Shown here piece after piece: positions 8,027 through 19,400 of a DNA stretch of 64,000 nucleotides. Position 1 is the stretch's first letter; every line of letters begins with the position of its first letter. Below the pieces are notes generated by a model. It did no database searches. It saw only the letters and a program-made list of their open reading frames with translations, and was not told the DNA's origin. The stretch comes from Notolepis coatsorum (lineage: Eukaryota > Chordata > Actinopteri > Aulopiformes > Paralepididae), in assembly GCA_963971535.1 (NCBI GenBank), contig OZ020593.1, positions 14,668,904 through 14,732,903 on the forward strand, read 5' to 3'. The translations under genes were made by a program, and so were the position numbers.

Positions 8027-11000
8027 GGAGTTCTTTCCATTTGTACTGAGGGGGAAATACCAGACTGGACCTCCGCTCGGACGCAGAACCAGAGACCAGG
8101 GAGGAGAGCACGGGACGTTTCCTGTTCACTCCCTTATTTTTTATACCCAGGAGGAGGGAGAGAGAGAGAGGCCGGTCTGCGGTGGAGGAGGACGCGCGGC
8201 GCGGAGCTCCGTGTTGACGAGGAGCCCTGCTTGTGTTTATTATGACGGGGGCAACAACCACTGGATGCAGTGGGTGGGAGAGGGAGAACAACAACCGTCT
8301 GGGAGTGTGTCTTCAAGAGGCTGTCACTGTGGGAGAATATGACTTTTTCTTTTTTACGGTGGAAGCTGAACATACGGTCTGCTCCAATACAAGTCATGGC
8401 TGTGCTCTCTCTGCACAGATTCCATCTTTTATTTTTATTTTTTGGAAAATCATTCACTTTTTTTCATCATTGGTTTTTATTTCTGTAGAGGGGCATGAAC
8501 TGTCGTTGACCACTAGGGGGCAGGGGCTCCCTCTCTTCTGTCATCCGATGGCTGATTTGCCTTTTTTTAATCTTTTTTTTTTTTTTATATTTAATATTTT
8601 TAAACCACTTATAAGACTGTCGGCGATATGCGGGGGGGGGGGGGGGGGGGCAGCAATGTTACCTGCTTTGTTGTTGTTGTGAAGACGAATGTAGAACGTG
8701 GGGGGGGGGGGGGGGGTGCAACTTTAGACAAGGATTTTTAATAATCGCTTCCTCTGCAAGAAAACACTGACGAGCCTAAACAAAACTAATCATCCATCCA
8801 ACCCCCCCCCCCCTGTGTCCTCCATGTCCCTGTGGACAGCAGTCAGTCTGCCCTTCACCCCCCCCCCCCTCTGTGTCCTCCATGGCAACTAAACAGCACC
8901 CGCTCTCAACTATATCCCGTCAACAGTAGAGACCATTGCCTGTGCCGTCTCCACCGTTGTACACGGTGTGATCGAGAGCCTTCCTGGCGTCACACTGGAC
9001 CCCACTTCCTCCGGACGCCAGAGTGCAGAGTGTGTGTTTATTCGCTTGGCCTTTTAATCCGCCTCGCCGGGCAGTAGGTTCCCGCGCGCCGTCAACCCAG
9101 AGGCGCGCTGGTTACCGCTAGTTAACCAAAATGGCCGCCGCGGAGGTTCCGAACAGACGCGCAGCGATTGCGAGAAACGAGACACCGAATGAGAATAGTC
9201 TGGACGATATTCCTCTCGTGTTTTGATTTTTTTTTTTTTTTTTTTTTTTGTTTTGAAAAGTGCTTTGTGGCGGCCATCGGTGATTAGGAAGCACTCGCAT
9301 TGCAGGGGGGGGGGGGGGGGGTTCAAATATCCAATATCAGTTTATTTTGAAGTGGGGGAACGACCACCATTTGCCTTTCTGTGTATATATATATAAAAAA
9401 AAAAAAAGAAGAGTCATGATGGAGGTAATCGCAGGCTTTTTACTCGTTCTTTTTTGTTTTGCAATACGGTGGGGTTGAGTGTGCAGTGAACAGAGTGCCA
9501 TAGACCTTGAACTGTCTGACCAGGGGGAGGACGTTTCACCCCCGTGACCCTTCACCCCGTGACCCGAGCAATACTCAACTTATTCACAACAGAACAACTC
9601 TCGTCTGAGTCCATCTGCGACATAATGGGTTTCATAGCAATAGTATAAAAAGATAAAAATAACAAAGGCTTTATTTTCATTCAGAAAAGAACATCACATA
9701 GCATTTTTAAAGACACACACTTTTAGTAATTAATCCCTGATGGTTTTACATGATTTTTATATTGTGAAAAGAATCTTTTTGTAACGAAACAGCATGGGAA
9801 AATATACATGTGCTGATGTTTTTGTTTTTTTGTTGTTCTTAATTTTAATTTTTCGCGACAGTTTTGATTTCTCTGCATTGTGTTCCGTTGAATGTTCTTG
9901 TCACTTCGCCCTGAAGGCTTCTCGCCGGCTTATTACTGAACCGCTGTCCTCGAAGCTTAAGTCGCGTAGAAAAACTAAACCTGTAACGTTAATCTGTGCA
10001 AAACGATCAACCTACAACACCATTGTGAAACGTATCCAATCAAAAGCTGCAGAGGCTAAAAAAAATGTGTAATGTTTGTTATGAAGTGTGTTAAGATAGG
10101 AATGCCATGCTGTGTCCACTTGGTGTGATCAGATTTTTAGATGTATCTCTCTTGCATGAAATCACCCTATGAAATATTCTCTTCAGCGATATAGGTTCAC
10201 GATTCCACAAGACCCGTTTTTCAAAAAACAAACAAAAAAACGGAAATGATGAAGTTATATTATTGAACGTCGAGAAGTGAATGGCCCCCCACGAATTCCT
10301 CTTGTTTCTGACCACTGGATTGAGAAAGTACGCTGAATATATGTCGGTTTCTTGGTTTCCCCACTCGTGTTGCATAAATGTTGTTCCCTCACAAAGTTGA
10401 ATTCAGCCAGTATGTTCTGAACTGTATGGCTACCACCCTTGTGTCTCATCAATGCAGTGGTGTGTTGTGCTCAAGGCATTGTCAAATTGAAAGGACAACA
10501 CTGTGTAATTAGCTAGGGTTCATCCCCGTTTTGAATGTGTTTATTTTATTTTTTTATTCCAAGTGAAGCTGTTTTTTTTTTTTTTTTTTTTTTTTATATA
10601 ACTAAAGCTGAAATACAGCAGAAGATTCTGGTCAATGTTATTGACAGGCGCCGCCACATTGACATCGAGGGTTTCACCTGCATTTAGCAAACCTTTCTTA
10701 CTGCACACCATATTTTAAAGAGATTAGTTCATTGTTTCTTTTTTTCTTTTTGTTATTTGTGCTGATTATTGTAGGTAATTTCCTTTTGGATCTGTTTTTC
10801 ACAATCTAACACGTCTTGGGGTCATTTTCTTTATATTCATCGCCAATTTAAAAAAAGAAAGTACATTGTAGACAATCTGGGGAGAAACTCTATTATCACA
10901 TTTTCTTCATCAGTGTAGATCTCTTTTTATGCTCCCATGTTCTTATTTATTTAGCAGTCTCCTGTGAATTTTAGACATTACTAATCAAAATGTAAATACT

Positions 11001-11270
11001 TTTAAAAGTGAGAAAAGAAGACTTAATTATGGCATTAGTGACCCGAGTTTGTAAAACCAGCAATAAATTGCGACGCAGAGGCAACCCTTTTAATGTATAG
11101 CTAGTGTTTCAAAGGTTTCCCTGGAAACGGCAAACGGTAAGACGATGATTGATATGCATTTATCCAACATTCCAGATTTTGTATATAATTCTACTGTTTC
11201 TGAAGTAACATTGTGGGGGGATATAAAAAAGAAAAAAAAAGAAATAAACTAATGCTCTTTAAGAATCCAG
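8027..11270 (+). other. erbin: putative erbin 3' UTR
   Basis: About 3.2 kb of AT-rich, mostly single-copy sequence follows the erbin stop and ends just after an AATAAA, before transposon debris resumes. It holds several G and C homopolymers (8631-8650, 8700-8717, 8803-8813, 8860-8869, 9305-9320), T runs near 9229 and 10570, and a small CpG-rich patch around 9060-9180 containing aaaatggccgccgcgg. I see no coding sequence in it. Confidence 0.55.
11243..11248 (+). terminator. erbin: candidate poly(A) signal of erbin
   Basis: AATAAA within gaaataaactaatgctc, at the boundary between unique sequence and repeats. A second AATAAA lies upstream at 11062. The choice between them is not resolved by sequence alone. 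Confidence 0.45.
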
Positions 11271-11356
11271 TCTTAAATTTCATGCCCGTCTGGTCTGAGA
11301 GTTTCATTCGTGTCGTGCTGTGATGGTGTGTGAGTTTTTGAAAGCAAGAGTTTCTG

Positions 11357-11485
11357 TTAACCCTTTCACTACCACACTACCGAAGGTTAACCCTTTCACT
11401 ACCGCACTACATACGGTTAACCGTCTGTAGTGTGGTAGTGAAAGTGTTAACTGTCTTTAGTGTGGTAGTGAAAGGGTTAACCTTA
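11357..11485. repeat. four TTAACC-type units, two in each orientation
   Basis: Two units read ttaaccctttcactacc and then two read ggtagtgaaag with ttaac, so the block can fold on itself. Same unit as the 601-1586 array. Confidence 0.85.
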
Positions 11486-11649
11486 CAGGTTGTTTATTAA
11501 ACGTACCCTTAACCACTACCTACATCTCTCTTTGGATGCATCAGTAGATGCAAAGTAGAGGAGTTCTAAACCATTGGAAAGCTCTGACCTTGAAGATTCA
11601 TTTGAGATGATCTTTTCTATTCATAAATATACAAAAACAACAACATTGC

Positions 11650-11908
11650 ATTGTAAATGGTAAATGGACTAACATTTATATAGCGGCTTTTATCCAAAGA
11701 GCTTTACAATTTGTTCCTCACATTTTACCCATTCACTCACACATTCACACACCGACGGCAGAGGTGCCAACCTGCTCATCAGGAGCAGTTAGGGGGTTAA
11801 GTGTCTTGCTCAAGGACACTTCGACACGCTGCCCGGGAGGAGCGGGAATAGAAGCGGGAACCTCCGGATTACCAGACGACTGCTCTACCTCCTGAGCCAC
11901 TTCAAGTC
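11650..11908 (-). mobile_element. tRNA-derived SINE, reverse orientation
   Basis: Reverse complement of the SINE at 30.69 kb. It has the 3' tail atttatatagcg...tttatccaaagagctttac, the shared middle gtgtcttgctcaaggacac and cgacacgctgcccggg, and the head region gaggtagagcagtcg when read in the sense direction. Confidence 0.75.
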
Positions 11909-11955
11909 TTAGTGTTCAATTCTGATTTCTTTTGTTTGTTCACATTATTTCTTAA

Positions 11956-12684
11956 GGCGAGACACTACAGGTGAATAGGGTAAACAATTTAACTAATAGA
12001 TATCACAATGAAACTTGCCCAGTTGATTACTTATATTAAGACGAGACTTTTTTGTATTACAAGTGTTCTGAAATTGTATGTTTAAATATGCAAATGTGGT
12101 GTATGTGAGTGCTAGTGAAGTGGAGATTTCTGGCTCAGAGTATGAGGAAAAACTCATTAAAACTCATCTTTGGGAAAACGCCTTCAAAGTTCTGTATTGT
12201 AAAATGCCATACTTTTTTTTGTGAAACAGATATTTACAAACACAATACTTAATCAAACCATTAGTAATAGACAACCTAAACACATGCCTGATAACTGAAT
12301 AACATAATAATGATGTTATTGAACTGAACAGAACTACACACAGGCTACAAACAGTGTAGTACCCCCTAATAGGCAAAACATATTTGAATAGATATCACTA
12401 TGAAACTTTCCCAGTTTGTTATGTACATATAAACTAAGAAAAAATATATTGCAAGTTTTCTGAATTTTATGTTTATATATGCAAATGAGGCACTTCTTCA
12501 TTAAATATGTGCACATTTATGGATGCAATAAGGCAAAATGAAGTAAAATAAACAACTAAATGTGTGTTATTGACGTTTTATTGTCACTAGTTTCATAGAA
12601 GACATGTTTAGGAAGCAAAATATAACAAAATCTCAAAATCAACAAAAAAAAGTATATTTGCCAATTCACCTGGGGTGTCTCGCC
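11956..12684. mobile_element. 729-bp TTAA-flanked DNA element with GGCGAGACAC termini
   Basis: The left end is GGCGAGACACTACAGGTGA, the right end the complement of GGCGAGACACCCCAGGTGA, and both are flanked by TTAA. It contains two related internal blocks, aaacttgcccagttgatta and aaactttcccagtttgtta. No transposase. Confidence 0.8.
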
Positions 12685-12997
12685 TTAAATGTGGCCAATA
12701 TCAGATTCCAGTGTGAACTGGTCACTGCTCCTGAACTGAAGATGTGAAGATGAACGTAAACATGGAGGTCACAAACACTGAAGTCACAGTTTATGGTTTA
12801 ATTTATGAGTTGATGTGCAGTGGAGGCCAGCTGATTCATAAGCAGATGATAACGGAGGTGAGGACGAGGTGGGTGGGGGTAGGAGGGGTGGGTGGGGGAC
12901 ACTGTACAACTGTACAAGCAACACTGTACATTGGAATATTGACAAGTCCATACTTGGTCATTTTTACTGTACATTGGAGGGGGTTGTATTAGGACAT

Positions 12998-13850
12998 TTA
13001 CAGGGGCCAGTTTCGAATTGCAGTCTCCCGTAGGTGTTTTTTGAGGGTGTTTTTGAAAGTGGGTAGTGATTCACATTCCTTTACAGCTTTGGGTAGTGCG
13101 TTCCACATTGATGTGGCATAATTGCGAAATGTGTTTAGTCCCTTGTTTGAGCCGAATCTGGGTTTAACATGATTTGTGGAGCTCCCTCTGGTGTTGTGAT
13201 CGTGGTATTCACTGACCTTTGGGAAGTATTTTGACATGTACATGGGTACCTTGGTCGTGTAGTGTATCTTGTAGACCAGGCCCATTGCAAGTTGCTGTAC
13301 TCTGTCGTCTACTCTAAGCCATCCTAGGTTGTCAAAGTGGGCAGGGGTGAGGTGGGTTCTAGGAGTAAGGTCAAGCAGTAGTCTGACCAGTTTGTTTTGA
13401 GATGTTTGTAATTTTGTTTTTAGCGCCTTTGAGGTGCTTTGGTACCATGAGGTGCAAGCATAGTCGTAGTACCCTTGAATGAGTGCTCCTGCCAGAGTCT
13501 TCAGGGTATTCTTGTTTACCAGTGAGGAGATCCGGTACAAGAATCGAGTTCGTTGGTTGACTTTTTTTATTACATTGGATGCCATTTTGTCACAGGAAAG
13601 ATTTGCCTCTAGGATTGAACCCAGGTAGGTAATATCTTCTTTCCTTGTGACAATATTGTCACCCACTGTAACTGAGAAGCCGTCGGTCTTGCTGAGTTTG
13701 TTATTTGAACCGAAGAGAATGGACTCTGTTTTGCCCATGTGTAATGATAGTTTGTTATCAGCGAGCCATATGCAGATTTTGCCTAGTTCCGAGCTGAGGT
13801 TTTTTTCAACCTGTAACTTGTTCTTGTCAGAGACCAGCAGGGCTATCTAG
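12998..13850 (-). pseudogene. LINE ORF2 reverse-transcriptase C-terminal fragment
   Basis: On the - strand an open stretch of about 246 codons, extendable upstream in frame to near 13850, reads WLADNKLSLHMGKTESILFG, SVTVGDNIVTRKEDITYLGS, then RRLLLDL-like text and WNALPKAV near the end. This order (thumb, then a (L/W)WNALP motif) is typical of jockey/L2-type non-LTR ORF2 ends. It stops at TAA/TAG upstream and lacks the YADD core. A short second copy of its 3' end lies at 50.36 kb. Confidence 0.85.
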
Positions 13851-13869
13851 ACTAGAGTGATGTAAAACG

Positions 13870-14105
13870 TGCATGAATTCCGATATGACTGTTCAGACTG
13901 AGGTCGCATTGCAAAGAAATCTGACCTGTATCTGATTTAGGAACCACATATGGAAGTGGCCCAAATCTGCATTGAAAAGATTAGATTCCATGTGATTTGT
14001 GTTGTTCACTCTGTCGTGAAAAAACATCTGAGGCACATATGAGAAAAGGAAATGTTAAAATATCCGATTCTGGATGTTTTTGCCTGCAGTGTGAACGTAG
14101 CCTTA
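13870..14105. mobile_element. MITE fragment ending gtgtgaacgtagcc
   Basis: Contains ctgatttaggaaccacatat, gtggcccaaatctg and the end cagtgtgaacgtagcctta. An opposite-facing relative is at 21408-21572 (ggctacgttcacactg, tggaccactttcatatgtgg). Confidence 0.55.
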
Positions 14106-14217
14106 CTTGAACTAATTGGACTAGAGCTGCCAAGACGTCCCACATGTATCCAAATTAATTTTAGGGGAGGCTAAAAGCATTTAAAGGCGGTCTAGGGACG
14201 CCACCGTAGGCTACCAT

Positions 14218-14797
14218 TAAGGATGCACCGATCCGACTTTTTCAGTCCCGATACCGATACCTGGCTTTGGGTATCGGCCGATACCGAGTACCGATCCGAT
14301 ACCATTATCTGAAATGAAAAAGATATATATATCTAACCGTAACTAACCTTACTGTCATGCACTTGTCCTAATATACTAACCTACACTGTAGCACTCAACA
14401 CTTTGATGAACATTGTTACTCAGCTGATAGAGTTGTGCCCTTCCTGATGACTTGTCGTACAGAACTTGTAAGTCGCTTTGGATAAAAGAGTCAGCTAAAT
14501 GACTAAATGTAAATACCCATTGTTCAATTAATAAACTATGCCTCACTGTGTGGAAGAGACTGGGATCATTATTTTGTGCAAGGCAACATCAGGCTTGACT
14601 TGAAACATTACTTTCCTAATTTAGTGGAACTAAATGTAACAAATTAACACATAGATATAAATGTACTGAATTGTTATTTCTTATTTTATTTATTATAAAA
14701 AATTAAAAAAATCTGATATATATATTTTTTTACCGATACCCGATCCAGCTATTTTAGTGATATCGGCGCCGATATCAATATCGGATCGGTGCATATA
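14218..14797. mobile_element. hAT-type MITE with 8-bp duplication, carrying a nested SINE fragment
   Basis: Termini taaggatgcaccgatcc and ggatcggtgcatata are inverted, and gctaccat is present on both sides (14210-14217, 14798-14805). The interior at about 14337-14512 is a SINE-like block also found at 59297-59452. Confidence 0.85.
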
Positions 14798-15119
14798 GCT
14801 ACCATTTAGTTGATTCACCACCAACCCGTCACCAGAACCCCAGGGCCGGCCCTGGTTGACCACCGTTTGCTCCAGGAACCAACCATGATTTGGAATCTGG
14901 TGCTGCTGTCCAAAGCAGAGTGGTTGTGGCTACCCGACCTGACCTAGCATGCTGATGTGATGAATGAACTGGCTTCACTTGGCCCGTGACAGGAAGCTAT
15001 CTTGTGTCTGTGTATAAGAGCTGATCTATCTAGATTCTAGAGGTTCCCCGGAGTGTTGTGATATGATTGTTATTGTGCTGTAATGCCAGACACTTGATCA
15101 AACTCATAGTGTGTGAATG

Positions 15120-15480
15120 AATGAATGAAAACTTTATTTAACAGATTGCAGAATGGGTACAAATACAGTACGGCTCAATACACACAATTGTTAAGGGGAT
15201 GCAGACCAGAGAAAGACGTTTGTCTTGTTTACATCAGGGTCCCCCATTTTCAATTGACAAATTATTGGTTCTGTATGAGCCCCCCTGAGATTGTGTTTCA
15301 TACAGTAAAAAGTAAAAAGACCAAACACTATACAAAATATACAATATTATACTAAAGTACAAATTTTGTACAAATTAAAACTTTATAAAATGCTAAAATG
15401 AGGAAGGGATGTAGTGCAAATATTTGAGTAATAAATAGATTTTAAAAACATGGTGTAGTGTTAGTGTCTAAAGTAATGTT
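15120..15480 (-). mobile_element. LINE 3' end fragments (gattgcagaatgggtac and ggttctgtatgagccccc families)
   Basis: 15120-15240 matches 15775-15900, 57541-57593+57978-58075 and 61693-61815 (cagattgcagaatgggtac, ggggatgcagaccagag, catcagggtcccccattt). 15265-15480 matches 56405-56610 and, reversed, 28500-28590. Confidence 0.6.
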
Positions 15481-15599
15481 AAAGGTGAGTGTTTAAAGTG
15501 AGTGTGTGCAATGAATGGAGATGGGTGGTTACTGGTTAGGTATTCATAGAGTTATTGAGCATCCTGATGGCCTGGGGATAGAAGCTCCTTTTGAGTCTC

Positions 15600-16150
15600 T
15601 GTATGATAGCAATATATATATATCTATATCTATACATATCCCTTACCTATTCAGTTACGCTGCTGGGCAGTATTACTTACATGTCTTTATACCTGTATCA
15701 CTGTACATATTAATACTACCTACTGTACATCTGATTAGCACTATTACTCAGTAGCACTACTTTATATTGATTGATTGAACATTTTATTAACAGATTGCAG
15801 AATGGGTACAATACAGTACGGCTCAATACACACAATTGTTAAGGGGATGCAGACCAGAGAAAGACTTTCGTCTTGTTTACATCAGGGTCCCCCATTTTCA
15901 ATTAATCATAACATATATGACATACAGATAGACAGTACTGCTACATCTATACATTTATGACATACCAGATTTACAAATACAGTACTGTTTGTGATACAAA
16001 AAGAGTTTAAAAAACTATACCCAGCTTAATCACCTGTACATTGTATATTACTATTGCACTTTACTGTTACATTTGCACTCTGGTTGGATGCCAAACTTAT
16101 TTTCGTTGCATGCTACTGTACTTGTGTGTGTATAATGACAATACATTTGA
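15600..16150 (+). mobile_element. LINE-like 3' region, interrupted by another tail copy
   Basis: 15600-15765 and 16015-16155 are the two halves of the family described at 5660. 15775-15960 is an inserted gattgcagaatgggtac tail. It lies directly upstream of the srek1 promoter region. Confidence 0.6.
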
Positions 16151-16164
16151 ATCTAGAATCCACT

Positions 16165-16356
16165 GCCTACGGCTGCCTGTCATGAGCCCTCCGCACCGCG
16201 CGTCGGCGCTGTAACAGGGCGCGGCGGCTCCCCGCCTGTTGTAGCGCATTCGGATGTACGGCGACAATAATATGCGCAGTGCGCAGTGATTGGAATGCTT
16301 CCCCCGAATACAACACTGTAAAGATTTTGCCCAAAACATTCGGTTTCAACGTCAAA
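16165..16356 (+). promoter_or_regulatory. srek1: CpG-rich promoter / 5' UTR of srek1
   Basis: The only strongly CpG-rich stretch between the two + strand genes (accgcgcgtcggcgc, gggcgcggcggc) lies just before the srek1 ATG. It holds tgcgcagtgcgca, close to an NRF1-type palindrome but with one extra base, and gattgg, a reversed CCAAT box. No TATA box is evident. The exact start site cannot be read from sequence. Confidence 0.6.
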
Positions 16357-16484
16357 ATGAGTGGAATACCGGGCACCGCTGTGATTCAAATCACCAACCT
16401 GTCGTCCGCCGTGAGCAGCGAGCAGATGCGCACTCTGTTCGCCTTCCTGGGCGACGTGGAGGAGCTGCGGCTCTACCCGCCCGA
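16357..16484 (+). CDS. srek1: srek1 exon 1: start codon and first half of RRM1
   Basis: ATG in tcaaaATGag. Encodes MSGIPGTAVIQITNLSSAVS and on to RLYPP. Ends CCCGA|gtaagt in phase 2, so the next exon completes the Asp codon of PPDNAP. Confidence 0.93.
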
Positions 16485-19400
16485 GTAAGTGCTCTCCGTC
16501 CGGGCAGGCCGCGCCAGGAAACACTGGGGCTGCGCGGCCCTTTAGCCTACAACCAGGAAACAGTTTGATACATTTTCGTACATAAAACACCAGAATACAT
16601 TCAAAGGATACGTGTTGATACAAACATACATACACACAGTACATGGGCATGTATGTACTGTGTGTATGTATGTTTGTATCAACACGTATCTTTTGAATGT
16701 ATTCTGGTGTTTTATAGCATGTATGTTTACTGTTTAAAAAGCTAAGAAAGGGATTAGGAGGAGGAGGTGTATTTCTATGATTGGGGTTAACTTGTTGTGG
16801 AACAATGCTGTTGATATACAGTTGAGAAGAATGAGTCATTCGCTTTTGGTTTTTAAGAAAATGGTTTGTAAAGCTATTTTTGAAAACTACAATGGTGAAT
16901 AATACTGTTTTTTTTTTGTGCTATTTTCTTTTAGAATACTGTTTTGGAGTCTTGATTTTTGTTAGGAATATAGGACGGGCATGTATAAGCATTATGCTCC
17001 AGTCTGTACCTTTTCAGTCACTGTAAAAATCAAATATTGTTAAATGATGGTGTATATTGTATTGTGTGAGATGATGACTGGATAAACTATTACTACTACT
17101 GGCTGTGTTAACGTCTGTTTCTCTCTGTTTTGTTTTTCCACAGCAATGCACCCCTCTCTTTCTCGTCCAAGGTGTGCTACATAAAATACAGAGAGCCGTC
17201 CAGTGTTGGCGTGGCCCAACATTTAACCAACACTGTGTTTATTGACCGAGCTCTGATAGTGGTTCCCTGTGCGGAGGGTGAGTATTGTATCGGGGTGGTC
17301 CACCTCAAATAACCTGTGTGATGAATCTGCCACTCACTATATACCGGCTGTAACGTTACCTGTTTGGAGACGAAATCTTCTGTGATTTCGACCCAAATGC
17401 AACCAGACAAGAGATGAACGCTAACGTTTACATGTTCGCTGATTCGTCTCCTTATCATCCCCACTTGTCGCACACAATGTGAAACTCCCCATCAGAGTTA
17501 ACAATTCACATCATCGTATACATTATTTGGTATAGAAACACCTCCAGCGTTGTACAGTAACACGATCACAAGAGTGTATGGCGACACAGAGTGCTTTCAA
17601 CAGTTAATATGTTCCAGTTATACCAAAGAGACTGTTCCAAGCTTCAAGACAAATGTTATTACGTCATGTTGGCCTCAAAGTGACACTACTATGAGAATCT
17701 ACTGTAAACGCACAAAAAAAACAGTTATTGATTCATGTAGCAAGTGTTTGGTGTTGTTTTCTCATACAGAATGGTGATTACACTAGTGGTTTTTAAGGAA
17801 ATGGTTCAACAAGTGTATAACAATACCGCTAACTTAATCTCTTTTCTCTTTTTTTATTTTATTTATTTTGTTTATTTGTTTTGTTTTATTTTGTTGTTTT
17901 TTTTCTCCCTCTCTCTCTCTCTTGGTCTCGTTGTTGTTCCCTTATGTACATTTAAAATAGTTTTCACCTGATTGACTTGCTCTCTCTTAAAGGGGCAGTT
18001 CACCCAAAATTCAGAAAGGCATATTTTTCCTCGTACCCAGAGTGCTGTCAATCCATCCAAATTGTCTCTGTGTGATTTGCCTAGTTTTGGACATATCAAT
18101 ATTACTAAATGGAGCTCAAAACGGCAAAAAAAATAAAAATATATTTGAAAAACTCAAAAGCAACATCTCTTTCCAGAAATCAAGGCCTGGTTACTCAAGA
18201 TAGTCTACAGACCTTGTGAGCAGTTTTCATGTAGGACCTATTTTCTACCAAAGAACAACCCCATTTATTATTATAGGCGGGGGTGTACTTCGGTAGAAAA
18301 CGGTTCCCACATGAAACTGCTCACAGCAAGGTCTGTGTATTGTCATGATTTCTGGAAAGAGACGTTGCTTTTTAGTTTTTCAAAAGATAAGATAATAAGA
18401 CGAGATATTCCTTTATTGATCCCCTTGGCGAAATTCAGGCAGCATGGGGGGGGGGGGGCGGGGCTGCTAAGATAGGCTGCCACTCACCTCGGCGCCACTC
18501 CACTTCCACTACAAAAGTATTCTTTTGGTGCTTTGAGAGTTTGAGCGCCACAAGCGGAGTGCCATGCAGCTCCATTGTATTTGAGTGACGGGCGGCAGAC
18601 ATGTCCAAAACTAGGCAAATCCCACCAAACCCCACCGAAAACTATCTGGCCGGATAGACGGCACTCCGGTAAGGGGTGGGAGTGGTGTGGATATGTTTTA
18701 TTTTTATTTTGGGTGAACCGCCCCTTTAACCTGAAATGCCTTTTTTGGTCCACGTGACTTGGTGCTACTTGGATGAGCTACTAAGTTTATTAATTTGGTT
18801 TTGTATGTTTTTTCTGTGTGATTATGTGTGCATATCAGATGACTAGACTGGCCCAGCTGTATCACTACACTAGCCTGAGTCAGGCATTGTTTTCCAAGCC
18901 ACTATCCCCGATGGGGCCAACGCAGCCTTCAAGGGGGGGATGTGACCAGGAGAATAGCCCGCTGAACCCTCCAAGATGGACACCTTGTCTCTTTTTTGTT
19001 TATTTTTATTTTCTTTTTTGGTTTGTTTCTTTTCATACTTTTCCCCATGTTGTCCAGTGTGTTGTTCTCTCTATCTAGCAACAGTATTTAATATATCTCT
19101 CTCTTAGCATTGTTTTTTTTTATATTTGTTATTTTTTGGTTTGTTGTTTTTCCGGTTTTTGTCCCAACCCCCCCCTCTCTCCACTTCTGCAGCTGCAACC
19201 TGAGTTGTGTCCAGGTTGCCATGATGGCAACCCGGGGGAATGTGTATCTCACACATGGGGTGCTATGAAGATAACTAACGCACCACTCTCTTTGTCTCCT
19301 ACACTTGCTGATAAAGAGCTAGCGATGTGGTAGGGGTGAGATCTTAACAGCTAAACCCTAATCTTCTAATTGAACGCCTAACTCTCACTTGCATCAGTGC

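Noticed and set aside
9060..9200. CpG-rich patch with aaaatggccgccgcgg as a hidden promoter
   Set aside because: Only about 120 bp, inside the putative erbin 3' UTR, one base off a YY1-type motif and with no following exon that I can see.
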